From Microvirga sesbaniae (lineage in GTDB: Bacteria > Pseudomonadota > Alphaproteobacteria > Rhizobiales > Beijerinckiaceae), in the NCBI RefSeq assembly GCF_025460805.1, contig NZ_JAMXFJ010000005.1:43551-107550 (forward strand): 64,000 nucleotides of DNA. Reading direction: 5' to 3'. Of this stretch, positions 8,687 to 17,474 are shown piece after piece. Position 1 is the first letter of the stretch. Each line of letters starts with the position of its first letter. Position numbers and translations under genes: made by a program. The notes below the pieces were generated by a model that had not been told where the DNA came from, searched no databases, and worked only from the letters and a program-made list of their open reading frames with translations.

Positions 8687-9922
8687 ATGACTTCGTCCCT
8701 GCGGGCCACGTTGCCGACGCTTTTCGCCCTCCTTCTCGGCTATGCTCTCATGCAGGTCGGCAATACCTTGCAGGGCACCCTGCTCAGCGTGCGCGGGAGC
8801 ATCGAGCAGTTCACCCCGACGGAGATCGGCGCCGTGGGCTCCGCCTTCTGGGGCGGGATCGTGATCGGCTCGCTTTATGCCGGGCGCGTCATTCAGCAGG
8901 TGGGCCATACCCGCACCTTCGCGGCCCTGGCGGCGGTTGCCGCGTCGACCGCGCTGTTCCACCTCCTGGTGATCAGCCCTGCCGTCTGGATCGCCGCACG
9001 GGCCCTGACCGGGTTCTGCTTCGCAGGCCTTTTCATCGTGGTCGAAAGCTGGCTCAACGCCTCGGTGACCGCCCAGACCCGCGGACAGGTTCTCTCCGTC
9101 TACGGCATGACCGGGCTCATCGCCGGCATCGGCGGACAGATGCTCCTGCCGGCGGGGGATCCCTACGGCTACCGGCTGTTCTGCTTCGTCGCCATCCTCA
9201 TCTGCCTGGCTCTCGTCCCGACCGCCCTGTCGCGCGCCACCGCACCGGCTCACGCGGTCAGCGACACGAAGATCAACCTGATGCAGCTCTACCGCCAATC
9301 GCCCTTCGGCGTGGTGGCGGCCGTTCTCTGCGGCGTCACCACCAGCTCGTTCTTCGCGCTCGGGCCGATCTGGGCGCAGGAGCGCGGACTGGACACCGCC
9401 GAGATCGCGATCTTCATGGCCTGCGGCACGCTCGGCGGCTTTGCCACCACCTACCCTCTCGGCTGGCTCTCGGACCGCATGGACCGGCGCCACGTGATCA
9501 TCGGGGCCTCGGCGATGGCGGCCGCGATCCTGCTCGCGCTCATTCATTTCGTGCCGCTCACCGTGCCGGTCTGGCTGATCTTCCTCTATGTGGCCGTCTT
9601 CGGCGGCAGCGTGATTCCCACCTACAGCATCGTCACCGCGCATGTGAACGACATGGTGAAGCCAGGCGAGTTCGTCGCGGCGGCGGGCGGCCTTCTGATC
9701 CTGCAGGGTGTGGGCGCCACGGTCGGCCCGATCATCGCCGGCGTGGCCATGACGGAGTTCGGACGGCTGGGGCTTCTCTATGTCGTGATCATCGCTCAGA
9801 CCCTGATGGCGATCTGGGGCGCCTATCGCAGCCTGCGGCGCGCCGCACCGTCCTCGGAGAAAAAGGAAACCTTCGTTCCCGAACCCTCCATCCCGGTCGG
9901 CACGCAGCTGGAGGCGTCCTGA
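8687..9922 (+). CDS. MFS transporter, YcaD-like
   Basis: 411 aa with about twelve hydrophobic segments, an inner-membrane major facilitator. The loop motif GWLSDRMDRRHVI between helices 8 and 9 matches the MFS signature; the first half has GSLYAGRVIQQVGHTR in the loop 2-3 position. It resembles the YcaD/CynX-like group, whose substrates are unknown. The ATG at 8687 follows GAAGGAGAACCC; the open frame extends 39 codons upstream without a transporter-like sequence. A weak EcfG-like match (GGAAC-N16-AGTT, 8508-8532) lies 155 bases upstream. It converges with the SDR gene; a 7-bp hairpin (9910-9930) spans its stop codon. Confidence 0.85.
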   Translation: MTSSLRATLPTLFALLLGYALMQVGNTLQGTLLSVRGSIEQFTPTEIGAVGSAFWGGIVIGSLYAGRVIQQVGHTRTFAALAAVAASTALFHLLVISPAVWIAARALTGFCFAGLFIVVESWLNASVTAQTRGQVLSVYGMTGLIAGIGGQMLLPAGDPYGYRLFCFVAILICLALVPTALSRATAPAHAVSDTKINLMQLYRQSPFGVVAAVLCGVTTSSFFALGPIWAQERGLDTAEIAIFMACGTLGGFATTYPLGWLSDRMDRRHVIIGASAMAAAILLALIHFVPLTVPVWLIFLYVAVFGGSVIPTYSIVTAHVNDMVKPGEFVAAAGGLLILQGVGATVGPIIAGVAMTEFGRLGLLYVVIIAQTLMAIWGAYRSLRRAAPSSEKKETFVPEPSIPVGTQLEAS

Positions 9923-9943
9923 GCGCCTCCGGCTGGCCGGTCT

Positions 9944-10723
9944 CTACATCAGCAGCGACTGCGCCCCGTCGATCCAGACCGGCGTGCCGGTGATGTGCCG
10001 TGCGCGGTCGGAGGCGAGGAACAGCACCAGCTCGGCCACCTCCTCGCTCGTGCCCGGCTCCTGGCCGGTGAGCGGGATGGAGCCGGCCGGATATTCGGCG
10101 GGAACCTCCGCCTCTTCCGTGTGCCGCTTCGTGGTGTTGTCGGAAATCTCCGTGTCGATCTTGCCGGGGCAGACCACGTTCACGCGGATCCTGTGCTTGG
10201 CGAGTTCGACCGCCAGCATCTGCGCCATCGCCACCTGGGCGGCCTTGGTGGCCGAATAGGCGGTCGCGCCCGCGCTGGTGAAGGTTCGCGAACCGTTGAT
10301 CGACGCCGTGATGACGATGGCGCCCCCGTCCCTCTTCAGATGCGGCACCGCATGATGGAGCGTCAGGTAGGTGCCGCGCAGGTTGGTGTTGATCGTGCGG
10401 TCCCATTCCTCGGGCTGCAGCTCATCGATGGGAGCCCAAACGCCGTTGATGCCCGCATTGGCGAACACGATATCGAGGCGGCCGAAGGCCTCGACCAGAT
10501 CGGCTACGGCCTTGCGCATCTGACCGTCATCTGCAACGTCGGCGACGAGCGCGACGGCCCTGCCGCCCGCGTGCTCGATCTCCTGGGCGACCTTGCGGAT
10601 TTCGCCGTCCGTGTGGCTCAAAACGCCCACCATGGCGCCCTCGCGCGCGAAGCGCAGGGCCGCCGCCTTGCCGATGCCCGACCCTGCGCCCGTCACGAGC
10701 GCGACCTTGCCTTGAAGTTCCAT
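9944..10723 (-). CDS. SDR family oxidoreductase
   Basis: 259 aa classical short-chain dehydrogenase/reductase. The NAD(P)-binding motif GAGSGIG is at residues 12-18, NAG at about 89-91, and the catalytic YSATK at about 155-159 with a Ser in the preceding ITASINGS. The C-terminal ITGTPVWIDGAQ is the usual SDR ending. The substrate cannot be deduced. It lies downstream of the arsC-like gene on the same strand with a 69-base gap that contains GGAAC-N17-GGTT (10783-10758, minus strand), a weak EcfG-type promoter candidate. Confidence 0.88.
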   Translation of the reverse strand: MELQGKVALVTGAGSGIGKAAALRFAREGAMVGVLSHTDGEIRKVAQEIEHAGGRAVALVADVADDGQMRKAVADLVEAFGRLDIVFANAGINGVWAPIDELQPEEWDRTINTNLRGTYLTLHHAVPHLKRDGGAIVITASINGSRTFTSAGATAYSATKAAQVAMAQMLAVELAKHRIRVNVVCPGKIDTEISDNTTKRHTEEAEVPAEYPAGSIPLTGQEPGTSEEVAELVLFLASDRARHITGTPVWIDGAQSLLM

Positions 10724-10792
10724 GGTGCTGCCTTTCCTCCGAACGGACCTGTCCCTGAACCGGAGGAAGCCGCGGCTTGTTCCCTCGGCGCC

Positions 10793-11218
10793 TCAAGCCA
10801 GGCCGACGCGGCGCCCGGAGGCGTCGACCACCGGCTCGCCGTCTTCCTTGACGAATTCGCCCTGTTGCGGTGGCAAGATGTCGAGCACGGTCTCGGACGG
10901 GCGGCAGAGCCTGACGCCCATGGGCGTGACGACAATCGGGCGTTCGATCAGGATCGGGTGCGCCATCATGGCGTCGAGCAGATCATCGTCGCTCAAGGAC
11001 GGATCGGCAAGGCCGAGTTCCTCGTAGGGGGTGCCCTTCCGGCGCATCACGTCGCGGATGCTGACACCCATGCGCTCGACCAGCTGACGAAGGAGCAGAC
11101 GGGTCGGGGGCGTCTTCACATACTCGATGACGTGCGGCTCGATCCCGGCGTTCCGGATCAGCCCAAGGGTGTTGCGGGAGGTCCCGCATTGGGGATTGTG
11201 GTAGATGATCACGTCCAT
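10793..11218 (-). CDS. arsC: ArsC/Spx-family arsenate reductase-like protein
   Basis: 141 aa, full length for glutaredoxin-linked ArsC. It begins MDVIIYHNPQCGTSRNTL with the catalytic cysteine at residue 11, and the family's RKGTPYEELGL and IERPIVVTPMGVRLCRP blocks follow, including the Arg-rich region that binds the oxyanion. No ars operon is nearby (no arsR, arsB or acr3), so arsenate reduction is likely but not certain; some relatives have redox or regulatory roles. The frame extends much further upstream, but only the ATG at 11218 gives the family N-terminus. Confidence 0.85.
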   Translation of the reverse strand: MDVIIYHNPQCGTSRNTLGLIRNAGIEPHVIEYVKTPPTRLLLRQLVERMGVSIRDVMRRKGTPYEELGLADPSLSDDDLLDAMMAHPILIERPIVVTPMGVRLCRPSETVLDILPPQQGEFVKEDGEPVVDASGRRVGLA

Positions 11219-11301
11219 GGCTTGTCCTGACGATCGAGGAAGGACGTCATGCTTGCCACGGTGCATGAGGGATGGCCAGCCGCGGGTGCCGACGCGAAGG
11301 G

Positions 11302-11922
11302 TCAGCCCTGGCAGGCCGCCCTGCTCTGCACCTTCAATCGCGACAGCAGGCGCTGCGAAAGCGCATCGTGGGCCCCGCGCGTCTCGACGCCGGACAGGGA
11401 CAGTTCGAGCACCCATTCGTCGGAGAGCGGCACGATCAGGGTTTCCACGGTCATGCCGTGAGGGGCCGTCGGCAGATTGGCATCCACCCAGGTGGCGGAC
11501 CAGCGCGTCGCTCCGGCATCCGACGACAGGGAGACCGACTGCGCCGGGCGTCCGAGAAGCGCCTCGTAATCCTGCTGCAGGGCGGCGGCGTCGCGGCTCG
11601 CCAGATCGGGTTGCGGCATGCCGCGCAGGTCTTGAGCCGAGCGGAGCCCTACGGCGAGCTCCTCGTCGGAGGACGCAGCCTCGATCCCGCTGCCGGTTGA
11701 CCGCCACTCATCCGGGAGGGAGAGCGAGAAGCAGAGTTCCGGAGCGGCCCGGCCCGTCACCCAGGTCTGGCCGGTGGCCGGATCGAAGCGTGTCCGAACG
11801 GACCCGTTCACCGGCGCCGTCGCCAGGGGGGCATTGGCGGCCTGCACGGCTGGGGCCACGGCAAGGCCTGCCAGAACGACTGCCCTGCGGGCCCATGCTC
11901 CCCAATCGTCGACGCAATGCAC
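11302..11922 (-). CDS. Secreted protein of unknown function
   Basis: 206 aa, not recognised. I prefer the GTG at 11922 because GGAGG lies five bases upstream; it gives a signal peptide of about 28 residues (ARRAVVLAGLAVAPAVQA, cut before ANAPL). An ATG 14 codons earlier is the alternative. The mature part is soluble and mildly acidic, with ELCFSLSLPDEWRSTGSG and two later beta-rich stretches (SVSLSSDAGATRWSATWV, MTVETLIVPLSDEWVLELSL). It lies between the arsC-like gene and the TRAP binding protein gene, all on the minus strand but with gaps of 83 and 168 bases, so a shared transcript is unproven. Confidence 0.6.
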   Translation of the reverse strand: MHCVDDWGAWARRAVVLAGLAVAPAVQAANAPLATAPVNGSVRTRFDPATGQTWVTGRAAPELCFSLSLPDEWRSTGSGIEAASSDEELAVGLRSAQDLRGMPQPDLASRDAAALQQDYEALLGRPAQSVSLSSDAGATRWSATWVDANLPTAPHGMTVETLIVPLSDEWVLELSLSGVETRGAHDALSQRLLSRLKVQSRAACQG

Positions 11923-12054
11923 CTTGGCCTCCAGCGGTAGCGGATCCTTGTTTATCCATGGCAACGCGTCGAAAGCGCGACGGTTGCGTGTCCAGAGGCA
12001 TGCCCCCGGGCTCTCATGGGCGGGAGAGAAGGAGCGCGGAACCGGGCAACACGA

Positions 12055-12076
12055 GAAAGGCGGGCCGGAGCCCGCC
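12055..12076 (-). terminator. Terminator of the TRAP binding-protein gene
   Basis: Minus-strand stem GGCGGGC / GCCCGCC with a 4-base loop, followed on that strand by TTTCTCG, 15 bases after the stop codon. Confidence 0.6.
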
Positions 12077-12090
12077 CTCCTCGTCCGTGA

Positions 12091-13179
12091 TCAGCCGCGG
12101 GCGCGGGCACGGATCATGAAGGTGTCGTAGGCGTATTCCGCCACCTGGAACCAAAGATATTCCTCGCCGCGAAAAGCCTTGTAGCTGTCGTAGATCTTCT
12201 TGAAATCGGCGTTCTTGGCCGAGATCTCGTCATAGACCTCGTTGGCCGCCTTGTAGGCCGCGTCCATGATCTCCTGCGAGAACGGGCGCAGCTGCGCGCC
12301 GTTGCCGACCAGGCTGCGCAGGGCAGCCGGGTTGCGGGCATCGTACTTGGCCTGCGTGTCGACGTTCACATAGCCTGCGGCGGCCTGGATGGCCGCCTGG
12401 TAGGGCTTGGGCAGCTCGTTCCATTTCTGCAGGTTGACATAGAAGTGGATGGCGGGACCGCCCTCCCAGAAGCCCGGATAGTAGTAGAACGGCGCGACCT
12501 TGTTGAGGCCGAGCTTCTCGTCGTCGTAGGGCGCCACCCATTCGGCGGCGTCGATGGTGCCGCGCTCCAGCGACGGGTAGAGATCGCCGCCGGCGATCTG
12601 CTGCGGCACCACCCCGAGCTTGCCCATGATCTGGCCGGCCAGGCCGGCGATGCGCATCTTGAGGCCCTGCAGATCCTGGACGGTTTTGATCTCCTTGCGG
12701 AACCAGCCGCCCATCTGCACGCCGGTATTGCCTCCCGGCAGAGCGTAGACGTTGTGCTTGGCATAGAACTCGTTGAGCAGGGCGTTGCCGTTGCCCTGGT
12801 AGAGCCAGGCGTTCATCTGGCGGGAGTTGAGGCCGAAGGGCAGCGTGGTGCCGATGGCGAAGGTCGGATCCTTGCCCACGTAATAGTACGAGCAGGTATG
12901 GCCCATCTCGACGGTTCCCCCGCCGATCGCGTCGAGCGCCTGAGGCGCACCGACGATCTCGCCGGGTGCGAAGGTCTGGATCTGGAACTTGCCGTCGGTG
13001 GCCTCAGCCACGAGCCTGGCGAAGGTCTCGCCGCCGCCGAACAGGGTGTCGAGGGATTTCGGAAAGGCCGAGGTCAGACGCCAGCGAATCTCGGGGTTCG
13101 ACTGGGCGATGGCCGGCTTGGCAATGGCTCCGGCGGCGGCGCCGACGGTGGCTGCCTGGAGGAATGCACGACGTTTCAT
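12091..13179 (-). CDS. TRAP transporter substrate-binding protein (DctP type)
   Basis: 362 aa. A periplasmic solute receptor of the tripartite ATP-independent family. The N-terminus MKRRAFLQAATVGAAAGAI resembles a Tat-type signal (RRAFLQ), cut near AIAQ. The body has the P-family blocks ALDAIGGGTVEMGH, GLKMRIAGLAGQIMGKLG and GTIDAAEWVAPYDDEKLG; the AEWV..YDDEKLG form is close to mannitol/chloroaromatic- and 2-oxoacid-type receptors, but the ligand is not certain. No dctQ or dctM membrane genes are in the window, so it is an orphan receptor here. The ATG at 13179 is chosen over one five codons upstream because it gives the twin-arginine start. Confidence 0.88.
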   Translation of the reverse strand: MKRRAFLQAATVGAAAGAIAKPAIAQSNPEIRWRLTSAFPKSLDTLFGGGETFARLVAEATDGKFQIQTFAPGEIVGAPQALDAIGGGTVEMGHTCSYYYVGKDPTFAIGTTLPFGLNSRQMNAWLYQGNGNALLNEFYAKHNVYALPGGNTGVQMGGWFRKEIKTVQDLQGLKMRIAGLAGQIMGKLGVVPQQIAGGDLYPSLERGTIDAAEWVAPYDDEKLGLNKVAPFYYYPGFWEGGPAIHFYVNLQKWNELPKPYQAAIQAAAGYVNVDTQAKYDARNPAALRSLVGNGAQLRPFSQEIMDAAYKAANEVYDEISAKNADFKKIYDSYKAFRGEEYLWFQVAEYAYDTFMIRARARG

Positions 13180-13400
13180 GGGCGTCCCTTTCATTCGTTT
13201 CCGATTGAAGGCGCGCCTGAGAAGAAAGTTTCAACGCGACGCACTCAAACGAATAGTTGAGACGCCCCTATAGCGGGCCGGGCGGAAGATGGGAGGGGCT
13301 TCGAAGCAGGGACTTCATGCATCCAGCGCATGCGTGAACCGGCCCTGGGGCGAAGCGCGCAGCCGGCCGTTCCGCCCCTCCGGTGTCGGGGAAAAACCCG

Positions 13401-13574
13401 TCAGAAGATCAGCTCGCCCGCGCCCCAAGCGAGAAGGATCAGGAGGACGAAGGCGAGGAGGAAAAGGCCGAACAGGACCTTGGCGATGGTCTTGGCCCCG
13501 GAGGCGACGCCTGTGAATCCCAGGGCGCCCGCCACGAGGGAAATCACCAGAAAGATCAGAGCCCATTTCAGCAT
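13401..13574 (-). CDS. DUF1328 family small membrane protein
   Basis: 57 aa. The sequence starts [20 protein letters not shown] and continues through [15 protein letters not shown] to a second hydrophobic helix ending WGAGELIF. This is the YtjA/DUF1328 pattern of two short transmembrane helices; its function is unknown and it is often stress-linked in related bacteria. AAGGA lies seven bases before this ATG; another in-frame ATG two codons upstream is too close to it. Confidence 0.85.
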   Translation of the reverse strand: MLKWALIFLVISLVAGALGFTGVASGAKTIAKVLFGLFLLAFVLLILLAWGAGELIF

Positions 13575-13649
13575 GTGCATGTCCTTGTCGCTTATGGCCG
13601 AGCTACAGGGATTAAGCGCCCAAGCTTGATCCGGTTCCGGTCATCGGGC

Positions 13650-14741
13650 TCAGATCACCACGGTGACCTTCTCGGCCGCACGGGTCAGGGCCGTGTAGAG
13701 CCAGCGGCTGCGATGCTCGCGGAAGGCGTAGGATTCGTCGAAGAGCACCAGGTCGTCCCATTGCGACCCCTGCGCCTTGTGAACGGTCAGCGCATAGCCG
13801 TAGGTGAACTCGTCGGATTCCTTGCGCAGGACGAACGGCACCTCCTCCTCGGTCCCCTCGAAGAAGGCCTTGTGCACGGCGACCTCCACGGAGCGGCGGC
13901 GGGCGTCGTCGTCGGGCAGCACGTCCATGCGGATGAAGTCGTTGCGGATGCCGCGCAGGGCCTGGATGGTCCAGGTGCCGCCGTTGAGCAGCCCCTTGGT
14001 CTTGTCGTTGCGCAGGCACACGAGCTTCTCGCCCGCCGCCGGCATGGGATCGCGGTAGCCGTTCAATTCGCGCAGGCGCGTGTTGTAGAGGCGCCGGGTC
14101 TTGTTGAGGCCGACGAGAACCTGATCGGCCGCCATGACGGCGGCGGCGTCGATCTCGCGGCGGCGGATGATGCGACTTTCGCCGTAGGTCCCGGGCTCCA
14201 AGCGTCCGCCTTCCCGGACTGTCATCGACAGGTGAATGATGGGATTGTCCTTGGCCTGCCGGTGCACCTCCGTGAGCATCACGTCGGGCTCTCCGTCCGT
14301 GAAGAAGCCCCCACCCTTCACCGGCGGCAACTGCGCCGGGTCGCCCAGCACGAGAACGGGCTGCCCGAAGGACAGGAGATCGCGCCCGAGCTCCTCGTCC
14401 ACCATGGAACATTCGTCGATGATGATGAGGTCGGCCTTGGAGGCCGGGCTCTGACGGTTGAGGACGAATTGGGGACCGTTCTCGTCCGACTCCCGCGAGC
14501 GGTAGATCATCGAATGGATCGTCGAGGCGTCGGCGCAGCCCTTGGTGCGCAGCACCAGAGCCGCTTTGCCCGTATAGGCGCCGAAGGCCACCTCGCCGTC
14601 CACGTTCTCGGCGATGTGCTTGGCGAGCGTGGTCTTGCCCGTGCCGGCATAGCCGAAGAGACGGAACACCGGACGGTCGCCGCGGCGCAGCCAGGCGGCG
14701 ACGGCTTTCAGGGCGGCATCCTGTTGCGGCGACCAGGTCAT
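13650..14741 (-). CDS. AAA ATP-dependent DNA helicase, RecD/Dda-like
   Basis: 363 aa. A superfamily 1B helicase: Walker A FGYAGTGKTTLAKHI at about residues 28-42, Walker B LIIIDECSMVD at about 105, motif III VLGDPAQLPPV at about 130, and the C-terminal YALTVHKAQGSQWDDLVLF with LYTALTRAAEKV (motifs V-VI). It is short, resembling stand-alone RecD-like or Dda-type enzymes rather than full RecD; no recB/recC are nearby. The ATG overlaps the stop codon of the EamA gene in an ATGA, implying coupled translation despite no obvious functional link. Confidence 0.9.
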   Translation of the reverse strand: MTWSPQQDAALKAVAAWLRRGDRPVFRLFGYAGTGKTTLAKHIAENVDGEVAFGAYTGKAALVLRTKGCADASTIHSMIYRSRESDENGPQFVLNRQSPASKADLIIIDECSMVDEELGRDLLSFGQPVLVLGDPAQLPPVKGGGFFTDGEPDVMLTEVHRQAKDNPIIHLSMTVREGGRLEPGTYGESRIIRRREIDAAAVMAADQVLVGLNKTRRLYNTRLRELNGYRDPMPAAGEKLVCLRNDKTKGLLNGGTWTIQALRGIRNDFIRMDVLPDDDARRRSVEVAVHKAFFEGTEEEVPFVLRKESDEFTYGYALTVHKAQGSQWDDLVLFDESYAFREHRSRWLYTALTRAAEKVTVVI

Positions 14742-15631
14742 GCGGATTTCGCCTCGCGATGGAGAGAATAGAGAAGACCGACGATGATGATGCCGCTCCC
14801 GAGGAAGACGTACGGATCGAGCGCCTCGCCGTAGAACTGCCAGCCGACGAAGGCGATCAGCGGGATGCGCATGAAATCCAGCGGGACCACCATGGTGGCA
14901 TCGCCGCGCCGGTAGGCGTTGGTGAGGCAGTAATGCGCCAGGAGACCGCCGACGCAGATGCCCACCAGGGCCAGCGCGTGCGAGGGCTGGACCTGAAGCC
15001 AGAAGGCCCGTCTCACGCCCGCGAGGTTCATCGGGAGCTGCAGCAGGTTCATGAAGAACAGGATCGAGAAGGTGCTTTCCGTCATGGTCAGCCGCTTGGT
15101 CATGATCGCCACGAGGGCGAAGCAGAACGCCACGCCGAGCATGAGAAAACCGGCCGGCTGCAAGGTTTCCAGCCCGGGGCGGAGGATCACGAGAATGCCG
15201 ATGAAACCGAGCACGATGGCGACGAGGCGTCCGCCCGTCATCTTCTCCTTGAGCAGCGGGACCGCCAGCAAGGCGACCCAGGCGGGCGTCGTGAACTCGA
15301 GGGCGAAGACGGTCGCGAGCGGCAGGAGCGTAAGGCCGAACGCCCATCCGTCGGTGCCGAGGAAATGCAGGACGTTGCGAGCCAGATGCAGGGGAAAACG
15401 GCGCGGCTTCAGCCCGGGCCGCAGTTCCGGCCGGACCATCGCGAGCAGGAGCAGGATGAGGACTCCGGCGCCATTGCGCACGGCGAGCATCTCGAAGATC
15501 GAGAACGCGGGGGCGAGCGCACGCACCGCAACGGCCGTTGCGGAGAAGGAGAGGAGTGCGCCGCTCATCCAAAGAACGACGGCGAGGATGCTGCGATGGG
15601 GCACGGCGGTCCAACCGGTGTGAGGATCCAC
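14738..15631 (-). CDS. EamA/DMT family transporter
   Basis: 297 aa with ten hydrophobic segments in two EamA halves, an inner-membrane drug/metabolite exporter. Segments include ILAVVLWMSGALLSFSATAV at the start and IPLIAFVGWQFYGEALDPYVFLG near the end. Substrate unknown. I propose the GTG at 15631, which gives a short cytoplasmic lead and typical length; an ATG at 15700 would add 23 residues and cannot be excluded. It is translationally coupled to the helicase downstream. Confidence 0.82.
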   Translation of the reverse strand: MDPHTGWTAVPHRSILAVVLWMSGALLSFSATAVAVRALAPAFSIFEMLAVRNGAGVLILLLLAMVRPELRPGLKPRRFPLHLARNVLHFLGTDGWAFGLTLLPLATVFALEFTTPAWVALLAVPLLKEKMTGGRLVAIVLGFIGILVILRPGLETLQPAGFLMLGVAFCFALVAIMTKRLTMTESTFSILFFMNLLQLPMNLAGVRRAFWLQVQPSHALALVGICVGGLLAHYCLTNAYRRGDATMVVPLDFMRIPLIAFVGWQFYGEALDPYVFLGSGIIIVGLLYSLHREAKSA

Positions 15632-16183
15632 TCGCTTAGCCTGCCTCCGCGACCGCGTGAAGCCTCCATGGTCATTCGAGCAAGCGACCAACACGCGCAT
15701 GAGGCGAGGCGAGCTGAAGCAAACCGAGGGCAAACCCTCGCAGCGACGATCCCGCGGAGGATGCCGATGTGTGATTCTCGACGCGGCTGACGACTCTCCG
15801 GCCGATTTTCACGCCGCTCGCGCGAAAATTTTTACGTCACGCGCGAGGGGGACTCGAGGCTGCCGAAATGGCTCCTTCGACCCTCTCCAAGTGGATAGGA
15901 TTCGCGGCGTGTTGTTTAACATCCGTTAAGGCGCCCGAATACTCTGAGACGCGAGACCGTCATCTTTTCTACCCCATTAAGCTATTGATCGCAGAGGCGA
16001 ATTTTCCTCTCACGACATCGCGCCCCCGACGGCCCAACTGCGTCTGCGCGCCCGAGGAAGCAGCTCTAACTGTCTCATCTTGAACCCGATATTGAGTCTT
16101 AGATCTGCAAGTGCAGAGAGCCGCGCCGAGCAAAATATCCACAGAAAAAGTGCACGTTCTACTGTCAACACTTTTCGATAATC
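15632..16183. other. Gene-free AT-richer region
   Basis: I see no supportable gene. Base composition is clearly lower in GC than the flanks, especially after 15890. Its right end carries the EcfG-type promoter for the histone-like gene. Confidence 0.6.
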
Positions 16184-16208
16184 GGAACCCGCTTGGTATA
16201 ACGACGTT
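16184..16208 (+). promoter_or_regulatory. EcfG-type general-stress promoter
   Basis: GGAAC (16184-16188), 16 bases, CGTT (16205-16208): a perfect match to the alphaproteobacterial EcfG consensus. The histone-like gene starts 50 bases downstream. Confidence 0.8.
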
Positions 16209-16257
16209 GCCTTGCAAGCGTGACGGTTGCACGCGAAGGCCCTTGAAGGAGGCGGCA

Positions 16258-16923
16258 ATGCCGACAGACACTAAGTCAAACCCGCTGACGATGCTGTTCA
16301 CGGGAGACACCGGTGCGACCAGCACCAAGAAGACCGCGAAGAAGAGCAGCAGCGCACGCCGCAGCTCGACCAGCACCGCCAAGAAGGCTGGAACGAAGAA
16401 GACCGCTGCCAAGAAGACGGCCGCGAAGTCGACCTCCCGGTCGGCATCGAAATCGTCGGCCAAGTCCGGCGCGAAGAAGACCACGTCCGGCGCGAAGAAG
16501 ACCACGGCCAAGAAGAGCGCGGCGAAGTCCTCTGCCACGAAGACTCCGGCCCGTTCGTCGGCCAAGTCGGCAGCGAAGAAGACCACCGCCAAGACCACCG
16601 CTAAGACGGCTGCCAAGAAGACCACCGCCAAGAAGACGACCGCGAAGAAGACCTCGGCCAAGTCGGCCGCCAAGAAGTCCGCTTCTCGCTCGTCCTCGGC
16701 CCGTTCGGCGACGGCCCGCAAGTCCCCCTCGCGCAGCTCCAGCCGCAGCGCGGTGAAGTCGACTTCGAAGGCCCGCAGCGCGTCCAAGTCGACCCCGAAG
16801 CGCGCAGCCGCCGCTTCGAGCCGGACCTCTGCCACGAAGAAGTCCGGCACGGTTGCCAAGCGGTCCTCCGGCTCCCGCTCGTCGAGCGCTCGCAAGAGCC
16901 CCTCGAAGTCGCGGAAGCGCTGA
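16258..16923 (+). CDS. Histone H1-like Lys/Ala/Ser-rich nucleoid protein
   Basis: 221 aa. After a short normal N-terminus (MPTDTKSNPLTMLFTGDTG) the whole protein is low-complexity Lys/Ala/Thr/Ser/Arg, built from AAKKT/TAKKT-like repeats and then SRSS/ARSA-like repeats. It should be strongly basic and disordered, like the C-terminal tail of histone H1, AlgP or HctB-type proteins, so nucleic-acid binding and DNA compaction are likely. AGGAGG lies five bases before the ATG. The perfect EcfG promoter suggests it is made in stress or stationary phase. A 13-bp terminator shared with the convergent PRC-barrel gene follows. Confidence 0.8.
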   Translation: MPTDTKSNPLTMLFTGDTGATSTKKTAKKSSSARRSSTSTAKKAGTKKTAAKKTAAKSTSRSASKSSAKSGAKKTTSGAKKTTAKKSAAKSSATKTPARSSAKSAAKKTTAKTTAKTAAKKTTAKKTTAKKTSAKSAAKKSASRSSSARSATARKSPSRSSSRSAVKSTSKARSASKSTPKRAAAASSRTSATKKSGTVAKRSSGSRSSSARKSPSKSRKR

Positions 16924-16983
16924 GGCCGCCATGCGGCAAGCGCCGGGACGGGCTTATCCCCGTCGCCCGGCGCCTGCGCATAG

Positions 16984-17018
16984 AAAATCGCCCGGCGAAA
17001 GCCGGGCGATTTTGTTTT
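16984..17018. terminator. Bidirectional terminator
   Basis: Perfect 13-bp stem AAAATCGCCCGGC / GCCGGGCGATTTT with a GAAA loop, T-rich on both sides. It serves the histone-like gene (+) and the PRC-barrel gene (-). Confidence 0.9.
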
Positions 17019-17036
17019 GGGAGAAGGGCCGGCCGC

Positions 17037-17450
17037 TTACCGGCCGGTGCTCATCGGATCGCTGGCGCCCCAATAGGGCGTGGCGTTGTAGTAGCGGTGG
17101 ACGTGCTCTTCCCATTCCCGGTCGTAGGAGGCGTCGTGACCTTCCGCGCTGCGCCGGGGCGCGCCGCGGAGCTGGTCCTCGGAGAGGTTCAGCTCATAGG
17201 CATCGAGTTCGGTGTTGTACTTCAGGACGCTCCAGGGGAGCGTGTAATACTCCTCGCCCAACCCCATGAATCCGCCGAAGCTCATTACCGCATAGGCGAC
17301 CTTGCCGGATCGCTTCTCGATCATCACGCGCTCGATCGTTCCGATCTTCTCGCCGTCCGTGCGGCGCACCGGCGTTCCTTCGACCTTGTCGCTGGCAATC
17401 AGGCTGTGGGTTTCGCGAACGTCGCCGCTTTGTGCCGTCGTCTGCATCAT
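17037..17450 (-). CDS. PRC-barrel domain protein
   Basis: 137 aa. One PRC-barrel domain spans about residues 14-85, with the typical LIASDKVEGTPVRRTDGEKIGTIE start and EKRSGKVAYAVMSFGGF strand. Such proteins act as small cytoplasmic adaptors and are frequent general-stress genes in Rhizobiales; the exact role is unknown. GGGAG precedes a double ATG (17450/17447), either of which may be used. An EcfG-type promoter lies about 145 bases upstream on this strand, and a family-1 palindromic repeat (element B) lies between promoter and start, so it would be in the 5' untranslated RNA. Confidence 0.85.
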   Translation of the reverse strand: MMQTTAQSGDVRETHSLIASDKVEGTPVRRTDGEKIGTIERVMIEKRSGKVAYAVMSFGGFMGLGEEYYTLPWSVLKYNTELDAYELNLSEDQLRGAPRRSAEGHDASYDREWEEHVHRYYNATPYWGASDPMSTGR

Positions 17451-17474
17451 TGCGCTCCCTTCATGTGTGAGATC

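Noticed and set aside
16276..16932. 218-codon minus-strand frame and other frames opposite the histone-like gene
   Set aside because: The repeat-rich codons of the real gene keep the other frames open, giving low-complexity Leu/Arg/Gly or Val/Phe/Ala products.
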